DNA from: Microbulbifer sp. GL-2
Lineage (GTDB): Bacteria; Pseudomonadota; Gammaproteobacteria; Pseudomonadales; Cellvibrionaceae
Length of the DNA: 64,000 nt
Assembly (NCBI RefSeq): GCF_007183175.1
Contig: NZ_AP019807.1
Location: 2,400,001-2,464,000, forward strand
Direction of reading: 5' to 3'
Below the pieces are notes generated by a model. The model saw only the letters and a program-made list of their open reading frames with translations, did no database searches and was not told the DNA's origin. The first letter of the stretch is position 1; every line of letters begins with the position of its first letter. Positions 51,073-59,117 of this stretch are shown piece by piece. A program made the position numbers and the translations under genes.

Positions 51073-51475
51073 AATAACCACCAAACTGCGCGGAGGTTGT
51101 CACTGTGGCGCTGTACGTTTTAATGCACTGTACAATAGAAGCAGTGATGAGCCTCTGGTAGCTCATGCCTGTAATTGCTCCATGTGTGAAAAGCTTGGTT
51201 ACCTGCACCTGATTGTGCCTGCAGAAAATTTTGAACTTGTGGCCGGGAAAGAGGCATTGAGCTGTTACACCTTTAATACCGGTGTAGCCGAGCATTATTT
51301 TTGTCGTCATTGCGGTGTGAAATCCTTTTATATTCCGCGTTCAAACCCAGATGGTTATAGCCTCAATGCACGCTGTCTGGATAAGCGCCCGCAGGGGCTA
51401 GAGGTAAAGTCCTTTGATGGGCAAAACTGGGAACAGTATGCTGCGGAGCTGGCGCATCTAAGCCATTCGGGATAA
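51065..51475 (+). CDS. GFA family zinc-binding protein
   Basis: The 136-residue protein has the GFA motifs: GGCHCGAVRF (residue 9), CNCSMC (about 37), CRHCGVKSFYIPRSNPDGYSLNARCLD (about 79-105). It is closer in its C-terminal pattern to the cassette 11 GFA protein than to the one at 37465. Overlaps the upstream membrane protein gene. Substrate unknown; CENP-V-like members bind zinc. Confidence 0.9.
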   Translation: MDKITTKLRGGCHCGAVRFNALYNRSSDEPLVAHACNCSMCEKLGYLHLIVPAENFELVAGKEALSCYTFNTGVAEHYFCRHCGVKSFYIPRSNPDGYSLNARCLDKRPQGLEVKSFDGQNWEQYAAELAHLSHSG

Positions 51476-51478
51476 GCC

Positions 51479-51519
51479 GGCGCGCCCCAGCTTTTTATAG
51501 TACCGCAATGGGGCGCGCC
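51479..51519. terminator. Perfect 10-bp inverted repeat (possible terminator)
   Basis: GGCGCGCCCC (51479-51488) and GGGGCGCGCC (51510-51519) form a perfect stem with a T-rich loop. No T tract follows. Confidence 0.5.
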
Positions 51520-51583
51520 TAATTTAAGGTTGTTTGGAACCTCCTTCGGATCGGGGAGGCACTGCTAATGGAAACCAATATCC

Positions 51584-52549
51584 ATGGAAACCGGGCACCT
51601 TCTTGCAACCTTGCTTGACAGGAATGGCTCAGGCCGGGAAATGACTTGGTCTGAAGTGGAGTCCTGGCATCCCCGCCAGGGGTTGATGTGGCTTCACTTC
51701 GATGGTGTAGATGAAGAATCCTCGCGCTGGATACGCGATAGTGGATTGCCACCTGTGGCCGCCGAGGCGTTACTGGCAAAAGAAATCAGGCCTCGCACCC
51801 TGCCTGTGGGGGATGGATTATTCCTGGCAATGTGTGGAATGGATCCGAAGCATAAATCACGGTCGGAACATCGGGTCTCTATTCGTGTATGGGTTGAAGA
51901 AAACCGGGTGATCAGCACCGGCAAGAGGCGCTTGCTGGCGGAGGAGGATTTAATTTCTCGCTTGCACAGTGGCTGTGGACCACGGGGGGCTGCAGCGCTG
52001 GTGGTATCTCTTGCGGACCTGTTGGTGTTGCGTATGAGTGACCGGGTTGAGGATTTTGAAGAAAAAGTAGATGACCTGGAGGACCAGTTATTGGACAGGT
52101 CGGCGAAAGGACTGGGAACGACTCTGGTACAGTTTCGTAAGAAAACCATCGCACTGCGTCGTTATCTGTGTCTGCAGAGAGAGGTTTTATCGCGTATGCA
52201 ACAGGAGTCAGCGCCCTGGTTCGATGAGAGTAGCCACTCCCTGCTAGCGGATATCAATGAGCGCTTACAGCGGCACATTGACGATATCGATGCAGTGCGT
52301 GAGCGCGCGGCTATCGCCCAGGAGGAGTTGCTAAATCGTAACTCGGACCAGCTCAACAGTCGCATGTATCTATTATCAATGGTTGCAGCTGTTTTTCTGC
52401 CCCTGAGTTTTTTAACCGGACTATTTGGAATTAACGTCGGCGGAATTCCATGGGCTCAGGCTCGGGAGGGCTTTCTTGCTTTCTGTATTCTTTCGGTGAT
52501 TGCACTTACTGTTCAGATTGCATTTTTTTACTGGAAAAAATGGCTGTAA
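51584..52549 (+). CDS. zntB: CorA-family transporter, ZntB-like
   Basis: The 321-residue protein has a large soluble N-terminal funnel domain and two C-terminal transmembrane helices. These flank the selectivity motif GINVGGIP (Gly-Ile-Asn variant of GMN at about residue 285). Key sequence YLLSMVAAVFLPLSFLTGLFGIN is typical of ZntB, the zinc transporter of the CorA superfamily. Metal direction differs among reports. ATG 51584 matches the family N-terminus (HLLATLLDRNGSGREMTW). A shared terminator lies downstream. Confidence 0.88.
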   Translation: METGHLLATLLDRNGSGREMTWSEVESWHPRQGLMWLHFDGVDEESSRWIRDSGLPPVAAEALLAKEIRPRTLPVGDGLFLAMCGMDPKHKSRSEHRVSIRVWVEENRVISTGKRRLLAEEDLISRLHSGCGPRGAAALVVSLADLLVLRMSDRVEDFEEKVDDLEDQLLDRSAKGLGTTLVQFRKKTIALRRYLCLQREVLSRMQQESAPWFDESSHSLLADINERLQRHIDDIDAVRERAAIAQEELLNRNSDQLNSRMYLLSMVAAVFLPLSFLTGLFGINVGGIPWAQAREGFLAFCILSVIALTVQIAFFYWKKWL

Positions 52550-52586
52550 AGCTTCTTCCGCACCCCGGGGGAAGAAGCTTTTATTA
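52549..52586. terminator. Bidirectional terminator between convergent genes
   Basis: AAGCTTCTTCC and GGAAGAAGCTT form an 11-bp perfect stem around a GC-rich loop, with TTTATT on the right. It serves the zntB-like gene and the minus-strand nuclease gene. Confidence 0.85.
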
Positions 52587-52589
52587 TGT

Positions 52590-53627
52590 CTAGTTTTTAA
52601 CCCAGGAAAAATTTGCAAATACTGGATCGTGATCGCTCAGCCCCGAGTACTCAGGGGAGCCGATATAGTAGTTGGTGACTTCCAGTGTGTAGCTGGGGTT
52701 ATTGTTGATAACCACCACGTGATCGGTATCGTTTTGGAGTTCGTCGGCACAGGATTCCAGACTGGTATCGGCGCCCGCAAGCATATATTGACAGGCGTGT
52801 TTGCCACCGGTTTTCTCGAAAAAGTCCTTCCAGGCCAGGTAATTGACTCCTCGCCAGCCATCATCGTCCTCATCGAATGCCATATTGAAATCGCCCGCTA
52901 AAATGACGGTGGCATTATTTGAATGTGCAACGATCATATCGGCGATTTGGTCGAGTTGCTCAGCTTTGGCACTCAAGTCTTCATCTTGATGGCCGGCATC
53001 CATGTGGGTGTTATATATATGCACATGATAATTTTCAGTTATCTCGACTTTTGCCACAGTAAATCCTTTCTCGGTATCACAATCGTTGCCCGCGCACCTA
53101 TTAAAGTTTTCCTCCTCATAAGTGGTAAAGGAATAGTCGTTGTCATTACGGTTGTCCCTGTCAAAAGGAAATTTTGAAAAGGTTAGCAAACCGTTGCCAA
53201 AGGTAGTGCCAGTACCTTTCCAGTGTTTGGAACGATAGGGGACTGTGTCATTACTGAGCTTATCGTCGTCATCCAGATAGTTGGCCTTAGTTTTATTCCA
53301 CACCTCCTGCATCAGCCAAAGATCTGTTGGATTACTATCGAAAGAGCTAATAATCTGCTTAAAATCAGATTTACTGTTGCCCCCGATACATTTCAGGAAT
53401 CCATCCATGTTGTACACCATCATGTCGAAATTTCCTGAGTTGGTATCGGCAAAGCTGGTATCGCCGTATTCGTAACCATCCAGGTCTTTTGTGCCAGTGT
53501 CATCGACATCGCCAATAAATTCGAACCAATTGCATGAGGTGATGGCATCCCAAACATCTTCAAAGTCTGCTGCGTAAACCGGGTGGCTGATTAGCAGGAT
53601 CAGGGACATAAATATTCTGTTTATCAT
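52590..53627 (-). CDS. Secreted endonuclease/exonuclease/phosphatase family protein
   Basis: The 345-residue protein has a signal peptide (MINRIFMSLILLISHPVYA). The EEP fold shows as NMDGFLKCIGG / FDSNPTDLWLMQEVW (the catalytic Glu), HVHIYNTHMDAGHQDEDL, ATVILAGDFNMAF (Asp-x-Asn) and the C-terminal GLSDHDPVFANF (Asp-His). All catalytic positions of the DNase I-like superfamily are present. It could be an extracellular nuclease or a phosphoesterase such as a sphingomyelinase-like enzyme; sequence alone does not decide. A run of ten G lies upstream (53661-53670). Confidence 0.82.
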   Translation of the reverse strand: MINRIFMSLILLISHPVYAADFEDVWDAITSCNWFEFIGDVDDTGTKDLDGYEYGDTSFADTNSGNFDMMVYNMDGFLKCIGGNSKSDFKQIISSFDSNPTDLWLMQEVWNKTKANYLDDDDKLSNDTVPYRSKHWKGTGTTFGNGLLTFSKFPFDRDNRNDNDYSFTTYEEENFNRCAGNDCDTEKGFTVAKVEITENYHVHIYNTHMDAGHQDEDLSAKAEQLDQIADMIVAHSNNATVILAGDFNMAFDEDDDGWRGVNYLAWKDFFEKTGGKHACQYMLAGADTSLESCADELQNDTDHVVVINNNPSYTLEVTNYYIGSPEYSGLSDHDPVFANFSWVKN

Positions 53628-53660
53628 TATTTTTCTCCAAATTCGGTATCTTTGCTTGTA

Positions 53661-53670
53661 GGGGGGGGGG
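53661..53670 (+). repeat. Homopolymer G10 tract upstream of the nuclease gene
   Basis: Ten consecutive G (C on the coding strand) lie 34-43 bases before the start codon of the minus-strand gene, where promoter elements are expected. Confidence 0.95.
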
Positions 53671-53903
53671 AGTACAAAAGTTTGGTTTGATGCTTTGTAG
53701 CCCCGGCGATGATGGATAGCGTAGATTACAAATTGGAGTAAAAAAGATTTTCTTTATTTTATTTTTTGTATTGAATGTCGTTCAAATACGTTTTTTAAAA
53801 AGATAATGAAAATGGCGAAAGACTTGATGTTTATGTACTGAGCATCTGTGGTGGGGGGAGTCAGCGAGCGCCATCCGTGGAGCACTGTAGTCAACTATTT
53901 TGA

Positions 53904-54695
53904 TTAGCCGAATATGGTAACCATTTGCCGGGATAGGGAAACAAGCTTGCCGTCGGTGTCCCATAGACGGGCCTGGATCACTGCATAACCGTCCTCCGCC
54001 TGCTCGACTTCTGCAAGGTACTGCCACCAATCATCGGCCCTCTGTTTGGGCAGTGGTTCCATAAACTCTACTGTCCAGGTTAGTGAGCTGGCAGGTGCTG
54101 GTGTTTTTAGCATCGGTAGAGTGGCAGGTGGCCAGGCATCGATTAGCGCCAGTAGATGGCCTATGCCAGCGATGCCATCGCTGCCGTCCTTAAAGCGCAC
54201 CCAGCCGCCCAATTGCTTTTCTTCTGTGCCGCTGAAAGGCAATTGACCACGGGCGATGCGGTATTCAAATTTCTGTGTAAACTCGGGAACTATACCCTCG
54301 ATATAGGGCAGGGCTGTGCATTCCTCCGGCGGGGCATATTCCGGTGCTATGGGTCCATTGACCAGTATGCTGGATTCCCTTCCTCGGCCGAAGCTGGCGA
54401 GGCCCGCCAGGGTGATTACGTCACCCTGGCGCAGGTGTCCTTGTACCTGGGTGACGGAGCGCCCGGCACGCAAAATCTCTGCAGAGCTTTGCACAACATC
54501 GGTATCTACCGGGGCCACAAATGACAGGGTCAAAGAACGCAGACTGCTATCCTGTGCAACTTCTGCTGACATATTTTCGTGCAGCATAGCCGCTACAAGG
54601 CCGCCAAAGGTGGCGCGCCCCTGAGTCCAACCTGCAGGTACAGTATCGGCGCCTTGGTTTGTACGCCACTCAAGTAGAAGTTGGTCGAAATTCAT
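53904..54695 (-). CDS. Acyl-CoA thioesterase family protein (hotdog fold)
   Basis: The 263-residue protein has two hotdog-like halves (TesB/YbhC-like thioesterase II superfamily). GRATFGGLVAAMLHENM near the N-terminus resembles the FGGQVLAQAL-type motif. The C-terminal half has WTVEFMEPLPKQRADDWWQYLAEVEQAEDGYAVIQARLWDTDGKLVSLSRQ. ATG 54695 fits the family start better than the longer frame to 54752. It lies downstream of panB on the same strand, 84 bases away, and may be co-transcribed. Confidence 0.82.
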   Translation of the reverse strand: MNFDQLLLEWRTNQGADTVPAGWTQGRATFGGLVAAMLHENMSAEVAQDSSLRSLTLSFVAPVDTDVVQSSAEILRAGRSVTQVQGHLRQGDVITLAGLASFGRGRESSILVNGPIAPEYAPPEECTALPYIEGIVPEFTQKFEYRIARGQLPFSGTEEKQLGGWVRFKDGSDGIAGIGHLLALIDAWPPATLPMLKTPAPASSLTWTVEFMEPLPKQRADDWWQYLAEVEQAEDGYAVIQARLWDTDGKLVSLSRQMVTIFG

Positions 54696-54778
54696 AATGT
54701 TACCGCTGGGAGGGCTGCATTCATTGGGACCGACAGGGAGATTGCCGGGCACCGTTTAGCGCCCGGTTAAATGGAATA

Positions 54779-55591
54779 TTAACTGAAAGAGTGTGAGTCG
54801 TCGGGGAATATGCCGAGTTTAACGTCTTCGGCGTATTTGCGCAGTGCACCGGGAATATCTTCAGCTTCCACCAGAAAATTCTTGGAAAACTTGGGCGGTT
54901 GTTCGGTAAGGCCCAGGATGTCATTGATCACCAGTACCTGTGCATCGGTGTCGCGCCCGGCGCCGATGCCGATGGTGGGCATGGAAACTGTCTCGGTAAT
55001 ACGGTTTGCCAGTGCGGAGGGGACACACTCGAGCACCAGAAGATCGGCACCGGCCTGATCCAGAAGGATGGCGTCTTCCAGCATCTGTTCAGCGTGTTGC
55101 TCATCGCGCCCCTGGACCCGGTAGCCACCGAGCTTGTGCACCGACTGAGGGGTGAGACCCAGGTGGGAACAAACCGGTATGCCACGATCGGTGAGCATTT
55201 TCACAGTTTCGGCGAGCCAGGCACCACCTTCAATTTTTACCATGTGGGCACCGGCCTGCATGATACGGGTGGCATTGGCGAGTGCTTGCTCCGGGGTGGC
55301 ATAGGTCATAAACGGCATATCCCCCATGATCAGGGACTTCTTGTTGCCGCGTGCAACCGCCTCCACATGGTAAATCATCTGCTCCATGGTGACCGGCACT
55401 GTGCTGTCATAGCCGAGTACGGTCATACCCAGGGAGTCGCCTACCAGTACTGTCTCCACTCCAGTCTTCTGAGCCATGGCAGCCATGGGTGCATCGTAAA
55501 GGGCAACGGTAATAAATTTCTCGCCGTTGGCTTTCATCTTGCGCAAGGTCTGAACGTTAACGAGCTTTTCTAATTCAGAAGGTGCATACAT
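54779..55591 (-). CDS. panB: 3-methyl-2-oxobutanoate hydroxymethyltransferase
   Basis: It makes ketopantoate from 2-ketoisovalerate and methylene-THF, the first committed step of pantothenate synthesis. The 270-residue TIM-barrel protein has VLVGDSLGMTVLGYDSTVPVTMEQM (metal-binding Asp, about 47-71), MVKIEGGAWLAETVKML (about 115-131), HLGLTPQSVHKLGGYRVQGR and GIGAGRDTDAQVLVINDILGL. panC, which often follows panB, is not present here; the next gene is a thioesterase. Confidence 0.97.
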   Translation of the reverse strand: MYAPSELEKLVNVQTLRKMKANGEKFITVALYDAPMAAMAQKTGVETVLVGDSLGMTVLGYDSTVPVTMEQMIYHVEAVARGNKKSLIMGDMPFMTYATPEQALANATRIMQAGAHMVKIEGGAWLAETVKMLTDRGIPVCSHLGLTPQSVHKLGGYRVQGRDEQHAEQMLEDAILLDQAGADLLVLECVPSALANRITETVSMPTIGIGAGRDTDAQVLVINDILGLTEQPPKFSKNFLVEAEDIPGALRKYAEDVKLGIFPDDSHSFS

Positions 55592-55596
55592 AACGA

Positions 55597-56283
55597 TTAA
55601 CTTCCCGGGTTGTAGTAGTGCCGGCCTTTGGTAACTGTGAGCATGTACTCGACCAGCTGACGGTAATCCTTAGGGCTATCGACAATATCGATTTCCTCAC
55701 TGTTGACAATCAGCAGTGGCGAACTGTCGTAGAAGTGGAAAAACTGGGTGTAGGCGTCATTGAGTGTCTCAAGGTATTCATTGCTGATGGCACGCTCTGC
55801 GGGAATTCCGCGGTTGCGGATACGTGCCTGTAATACCTCCATCGGCGCTTGCAGGTAGATCACCAGATCCGGTTTGGGAGCCTCCAGGGTGAGGTGCTGG
55901 AAGACTTGTTGGTAAAGTGCCAGTTCATCTTTATCCAGGGTTACCTGGGCAAAGAGCTGATCTTTTTCAATCAGGAAATCTGCCACCCGCACCGGCTCGA
56001 ACAGGTCATCCTGGCGCAGGGCCTGGATTTGCTGGGAGCGCTGCAACAGGAAGTGCAGCTGGGTTGGCAGTGCAGCATTGTGTGGGTCGCGGTAAAAACG
56101 CTCAAGGAAGGGGTTTTCCTCGGGCTGTTCCAGCAGGGTGTCGTAATTGAAGGTAGTGGCCAGTTTCTTGGCCAGTGTGGTTTTACCTACGCCGATATTG
56201 CCTTCCACGGCAATAAACTTCGGCAGCGTCCTGTCCGACAGGCCGAATTCACACGGATTGGTTTCGCTGTTGTCGATAACCAC
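55597..56283 (-). CDS. Deoxynucleoside kinase
   Basis: The 228-residue protein has the P-loop EGNIGVGKTTLAKKLA (about residues 27-42). It also has the LEQPEENPFLERFYRDP substrate-binding region, PDLVIYLQAPMEVLQARIRNRG (the DRS/lid-type region) and a C-terminal LLIVNSEEIDIV strand. This pattern marks the dCK/dGK-like family that phosphorylates deoxynucleosides. It lies between folK and panB, a known order in gammaproteobacteria. GTG start with AGAGGAG eight bases upstream. Confidence 0.9.
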   Translation of the reverse strand: MVIDNSETNPCEFGLSDRTLPKFIAVEGNIGVGKTTLAKKLATTFNYDTLLEQPEENPFLERFYRDPHNAALPTQLHFLLQRSQQIQALRQDDLFEPVRVADFLIEKDQLFAQVTLDKDELALYQQVFQHLTLEAPKPDLVIYLQAPMEVLQARIRNRGIPAERAISNEYLETLNDAYTQFFHFYDSSPLLIVNSEEIDIVDSPKDYRQLVEYMLTVTKGRHYYNPGS

Positions 56284-56392
56284 GTGTTCGACTCCTCTTG
56301 TTGGGGCGTCTTCCCTGATGGGCTGCAGGCGCCAAAGTACTATTAAGCAGGGCGTCCAGTCGAGTACTTTTATTGTGCTATTTGGAGTCTGA

Positions 56393-56869
56393 TCAGATTT
56401 TATCCAGGCGATTATGGGGGCAGTTTTGCAGTAGTTGGTGCAATGACTCGCCTGAAGGCAGTAGCAACTGGGGCTCCAGCTCTGCCAATGGTAACAGCAC
56501 GAAGTTGCGCTCCGCCATGCGTGGGTGGGGTACTTGCAGGCGGACTTCTTCTATTTGCCTCTCATCGAACAGTAGTATGTCCAGGTCGAGGGTTCGCGCT
56601 CCCCAGCGCACCGAACGTTCTCGACCATGGGTAGCCTCAATGGACTGTAAGCGGTCGAGTAAATCAATGGGTGACAGTGCGGTTTCCAGTTCGGCCACTG
56701 CATTGACATAGTCCGGCTGTTCGCCAGGGCCTATTGGGGCGCTGCGATAAAAGCTGGAGCAGCGCAGCAGGCAGCTGTCGGGAATTTTGCCCATGGCCTC
56801 CAGGGCACTGCGCAGCTGCTTTTGCGGCTCAGCCAGGTTGCTGCCGAGCCCGATAAAAACCCTTGCCAT
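56393..56869 (-). CDS. folK: 2-amino-4-hydroxy-6-hydroxymethyldihydropteridine pyrophosphokinase
   Basis: This folate pathway enzyme provides the substrate of FolP, which is encoded at the other end of the window. The 158-residue protein has RVFIGLGSNLAEPQKQL (ATP/pterin binding), the SSFYRSAPIGPGEQPDYVNAVAELET motif and RWGARTLDLDILLF with the catalytic acidic residues, and VPHPRMAERNFVLLPLAEL. The start codon overlaps the pcnB stop, so translation is coupled. Confidence 0.97.
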   Translation of the reverse strand: MARVFIGLGSNLAEPQKQLRSALEAMGKIPDSCLLRCSSFYRSAPIGPGEQPDYVNAVAELETALSPIDLLDRLQSIEATHGRERSVRWGARTLDLDILLFDERQIEEVRLQVPHPRMAERNFVLLPLAELEPQLLLPSGESLHQLLQNCPHNRLDKI

Positions 56870-58221
56870 TATTCGGCGGCCTTGGGCCTGCGCCGACGCC
56901 CGCCACGAGAGTTTCGGCCGCGGCGACTGCCTCCGCCACTGCGTTGCAGCTTGCTCACCATTTGTTGGCGCTGCTCTTCATCGGCCTGTTGAAAGTCCGT
57001 CCACCATTTACCCAGGCCTGCTTCAATCTCACCACTTTCTTCACGCAGTAATAAAAAGTCGTAGGCCGCGCGGAATCTAGGGTGTTCCATCTGCCGTTGG
57101 GCGCGACTGCCGCCACGCTGAGGCAAGCGGTGTTGCAGATCCCAGATTTCGCGCATGGGAATAGAGAAACGCTTGGGAATGGCAGTATGGGCCAGCTGGT
57201 TGCTGGTAATTTTTTGGGAGGCCTGGGCCAGGGCTGGCGCTGCCGGAGTGCCCTTGTCTTCCAGCTTCTTCTGTTCTTCATTTACCGCTGGCCACATCAG
57301 GGCTGCATAGAGGAAAGCCGGTGTAACGCGCATATCTGCCTGGATACGCCGGTCGGTATTGCGCAGTGCGCGGCGGGTCAGTTCCAGGGCTTCGGGGCTC
57401 TTGTCTATTTGGATAGCATTGTCTGGAAACAGGTGCTGCCACAAGTGATAGCGGTGCAGCAGCTCAAAAGTGCGTTCACCATGGCCACCCATCAGTAGCT
57501 TGAGTATCTCGTCGAATAAACGAGCTGGGGCGATATTGCGCAGCAGGGGAGCCAGTTCTTGGAGTGGCACCTCAGTTTTGCTTTCAATGGAGAAGTCCAG
57601 TTTGGCGGCAAAACGTACTGCACGCAGCATGCGTACCGGATCTTCTTTATAGCGAATGCTGGGTTCGCCAATCATGCGGATCAGGCGCTTTTCGATATCC
57701 TCGACACCACCGGTGTAGTCGTGGATGGCAAAACCGCTGGTGGTGTAGTAGAGCGCGTTGACAGTAAAGTCACGGCGCATGGCATCGCTCTCGAGGTCGC
57801 CATAGACATTGTCACGCAGCAGCATGCCGTGCTCGGACTGCCTTGCTTCATGCTCTTCCCCGTCGCTGTGATGCCCCCGGAATGTGGTTACCTCGATAAC
57901 CTCGCGACCGATGCGCGCATGCAGAATACGGAAGCGCCGCCCCACAATACGCGCGCCGCGAAATAATTCCTTGGCCTGTTCGGGAGTGGCGTCGGTGGCG
58001 ACATCAAAGTCCTTGGGGTGGCCACCCAGCATCAGGTCACGCACTCCGCCGCCGACAATATAGGCTTGATGTCCGGCTTCTTGCAGACGCTTCATTACGG
58101 TCAGGGCCGCGCGGCTGATCTCTCGGCGGGAGATATTGTGATCGTTGCGGGCGATAACCCTGGGACCTTTGTTGGCCGGCTTGCGCCAGCGTTTAATACT
58201 ACTAATCAAATTGTTGAGCAT
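56869..58221 (-). CDS. pcnB: Poly(A) polymerase I
   Basis: It adds poly(A) tails that promote RNA decay. The protein has about 450 residues from ATG 58221; ATG 58248 or 58290 would add 9 or 23 residues. It has the class II nucleotidyltransferase motif YIVGGGVRDLMLGGHPKDFDVATDATP with the catalytic Asp pair, and RRFRILHARIG. RDFTVNALYYTTSGFAIHDYTGGVEDIEKRLIRMIG and the RNA-binding region follow, and it ends in an Arg/Gly-rich basic tail. It overlaps folK. Upstream lies the putative CrcZ-like RNA, the order cbrB-crcZ-pcnB known from Pseudomonas. Confidence 0.95.
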   Translation of the reverse strand: MLNNLISSIKRWRKPANKGPRVIARNDHNISRREISRAALTVMKRLQEAGHQAYIVGGGVRDLMLGGHPKDFDVATDATPEQAKELFRGARIVGRRFRILHARIGREVIEVTTFRGHHSDGEEHEARQSEHGMLLRDNVYGDLESDAMRRDFTVNALYYTTSGFAIHDYTGGVEDIEKRLIRMIGEPSIRYKEDPVRMLRAVRFAAKLDFSIESKTEVPLQELAPLLRNIAPARLFDEILKLLMGGHGERTFELLHRYHLWQHLFPDNAIQIDKSPEALELTRRALRNTDRRIQADMRVTPAFLYAALMWPAVNEEQKKLEDKGTPAAPALAQASQKITSNQLAHTAIPKRFSIPMREIWDLQHRLPQRGGSRAQRQMEHPRFRAAYDFLLLREESGEIEAGLGKWWTDFQQADEEQRQQMVSKLQRSGGGSRRGRNSRGGRRRRPKAAE

Positions 58222-58469
58222 ACGGCTGTCTGTTTTGACTGCTGCCATTCGTAAATGACCGGAAAAGCCCTGCTGGTGCTCAGGCCACACTTCCGGTGGC
58301 GGCAGGCTCGGTACCCGCGCGTTTCTGCCCCTGCTGACCAGGGGGTTCTCTGCGGCACTGCTGGGGCCTCATATACCTGGGCGGGCCCAGGGCGCGAAGT
58401 CCGTAACCAGGGGTGCCATTGGCATCTGTTGTCGGTGAACCGGATTCGCGGGCGCGATTCTAACACACG

Positions 58470-58818
58470 CAAAGGAATGCGCCCGCAATCTGCGGGTGCC
58501 GGGAAGTTTGGGGAAAAGATTATGGGAATTATTATTACCAGTATGAAGGCAGCGGCTTCCTTGCGCTATCAATTTGCTATCAAGCAAACACCCTCTCCCA
58601 GGTACAATTCAGTCAGTTTGCAACGCGCTTGTTGTTATTTTTATTCTTTCTTTGGGTTTATTGTTATTGTTTATTGTTGTTCTTGCGGTTTTGGCCTCTC
58701 ATTGCTTTTCTTGTCGGCCTCCCCATTATTTTTATTATGTTTCGCCCACTTATTTTGAGTAGTTATAGGGCTTTTAACGGTCATTTATTTTTATTGTTGG
58801 CCGTTTTCAATTTTTGTA
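58470..58818 (-). ncRNA. CrcZ-like Hfq/Crc-sequestering small RNA (putative)
   Basis: On the minus strand this non-coding region is rich in A-rich triplet motifs of the AAnAAnAA kind bound by the distal face of Hfq. Clusters lie at 58787-58801 (CAACAATAAAAATAA), 58726-58743, 58658-58682 (AACAACAATAAACAATAA...) and 58630-58645 (AATAACAACAA). A sigma-54 promoter lies just upstream. It sits directly between cbrB and pcnB, the exact place of CrcZ in Pseudomonas. The 3' end is uncertain; a CCCGCA-GAT-TGCGGG hairpin at 58482-58496 may terminate it. No protein is encoded. Confidence 0.65.
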
Positions 58819-58827
58819 CTAGAGATA

Positions 58828-58846
58828 AAGCATTTAGTATGCCAAC
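58828..58846 (-). promoter_or_regulatory. Sigma-54 promoter of the CrcZ-like RNA
   Basis: Minus strand reads TTGGCATACTAAATGCTT. GG at -24 (58842-58843) and GC at -12 (58830-58831) are separated by exactly ten bases. The predicted transcription start is near 58818. Confidence 0.75.
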
Positions 58847-58916
58847 TTTTAAAAATCCTTATAAAACAATGGTTTATAATCTTTACGAAATTTGACGGAA
58901 CTTTTTCCAGGCCTAT

Positions 58917-58992
58917 TACGTTACGTAAGGTGCGGCATTTGTTACTTGCAGGACGTTATGGGTAACACTTCTCTTGTTACCCCGCTTGTTAC
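58917..58992. promoter_or_regulatory. Clustered TGTTAC/GTAACA sites: putative CbrB upstream activating sequence
   Basis: TGTTAC occurs at 58940-58945, 58975-58980 and 58987-58992, with GTAACA at 58962-58967 and CGTTACGTAA at 58917-58926. They lie 75-150 bases upstream of the sigma-54 promoter, the usual distance for an enhancer-binding protein. As I recall, CbrB in Pseudomonas putida uses TGTTAC-type half-sites. Confidence 0.6.
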
Positions 58993-59117
58993 CTTGTGGC
59001 GACAAGGGAAAACAGGGGTGTGGGGGTGCACTGGTAGGGCAAAGTTGTTCCAGAGATGCGCGGCGCTGGTTGGGGATGTTGCGGGTGGGAAGGGGCGAAA
59101 GCCCCCATTGTTACAGA

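Noticed and set aside
58574..58895. Plus-strand hydrophobic ORFs between pcnB and cbrB
   Set aside because: They are low-complexity Leu/Phe translations of the T-rich complement of the A-rich CrcZ-like RNA, with no ribosome binding sites.
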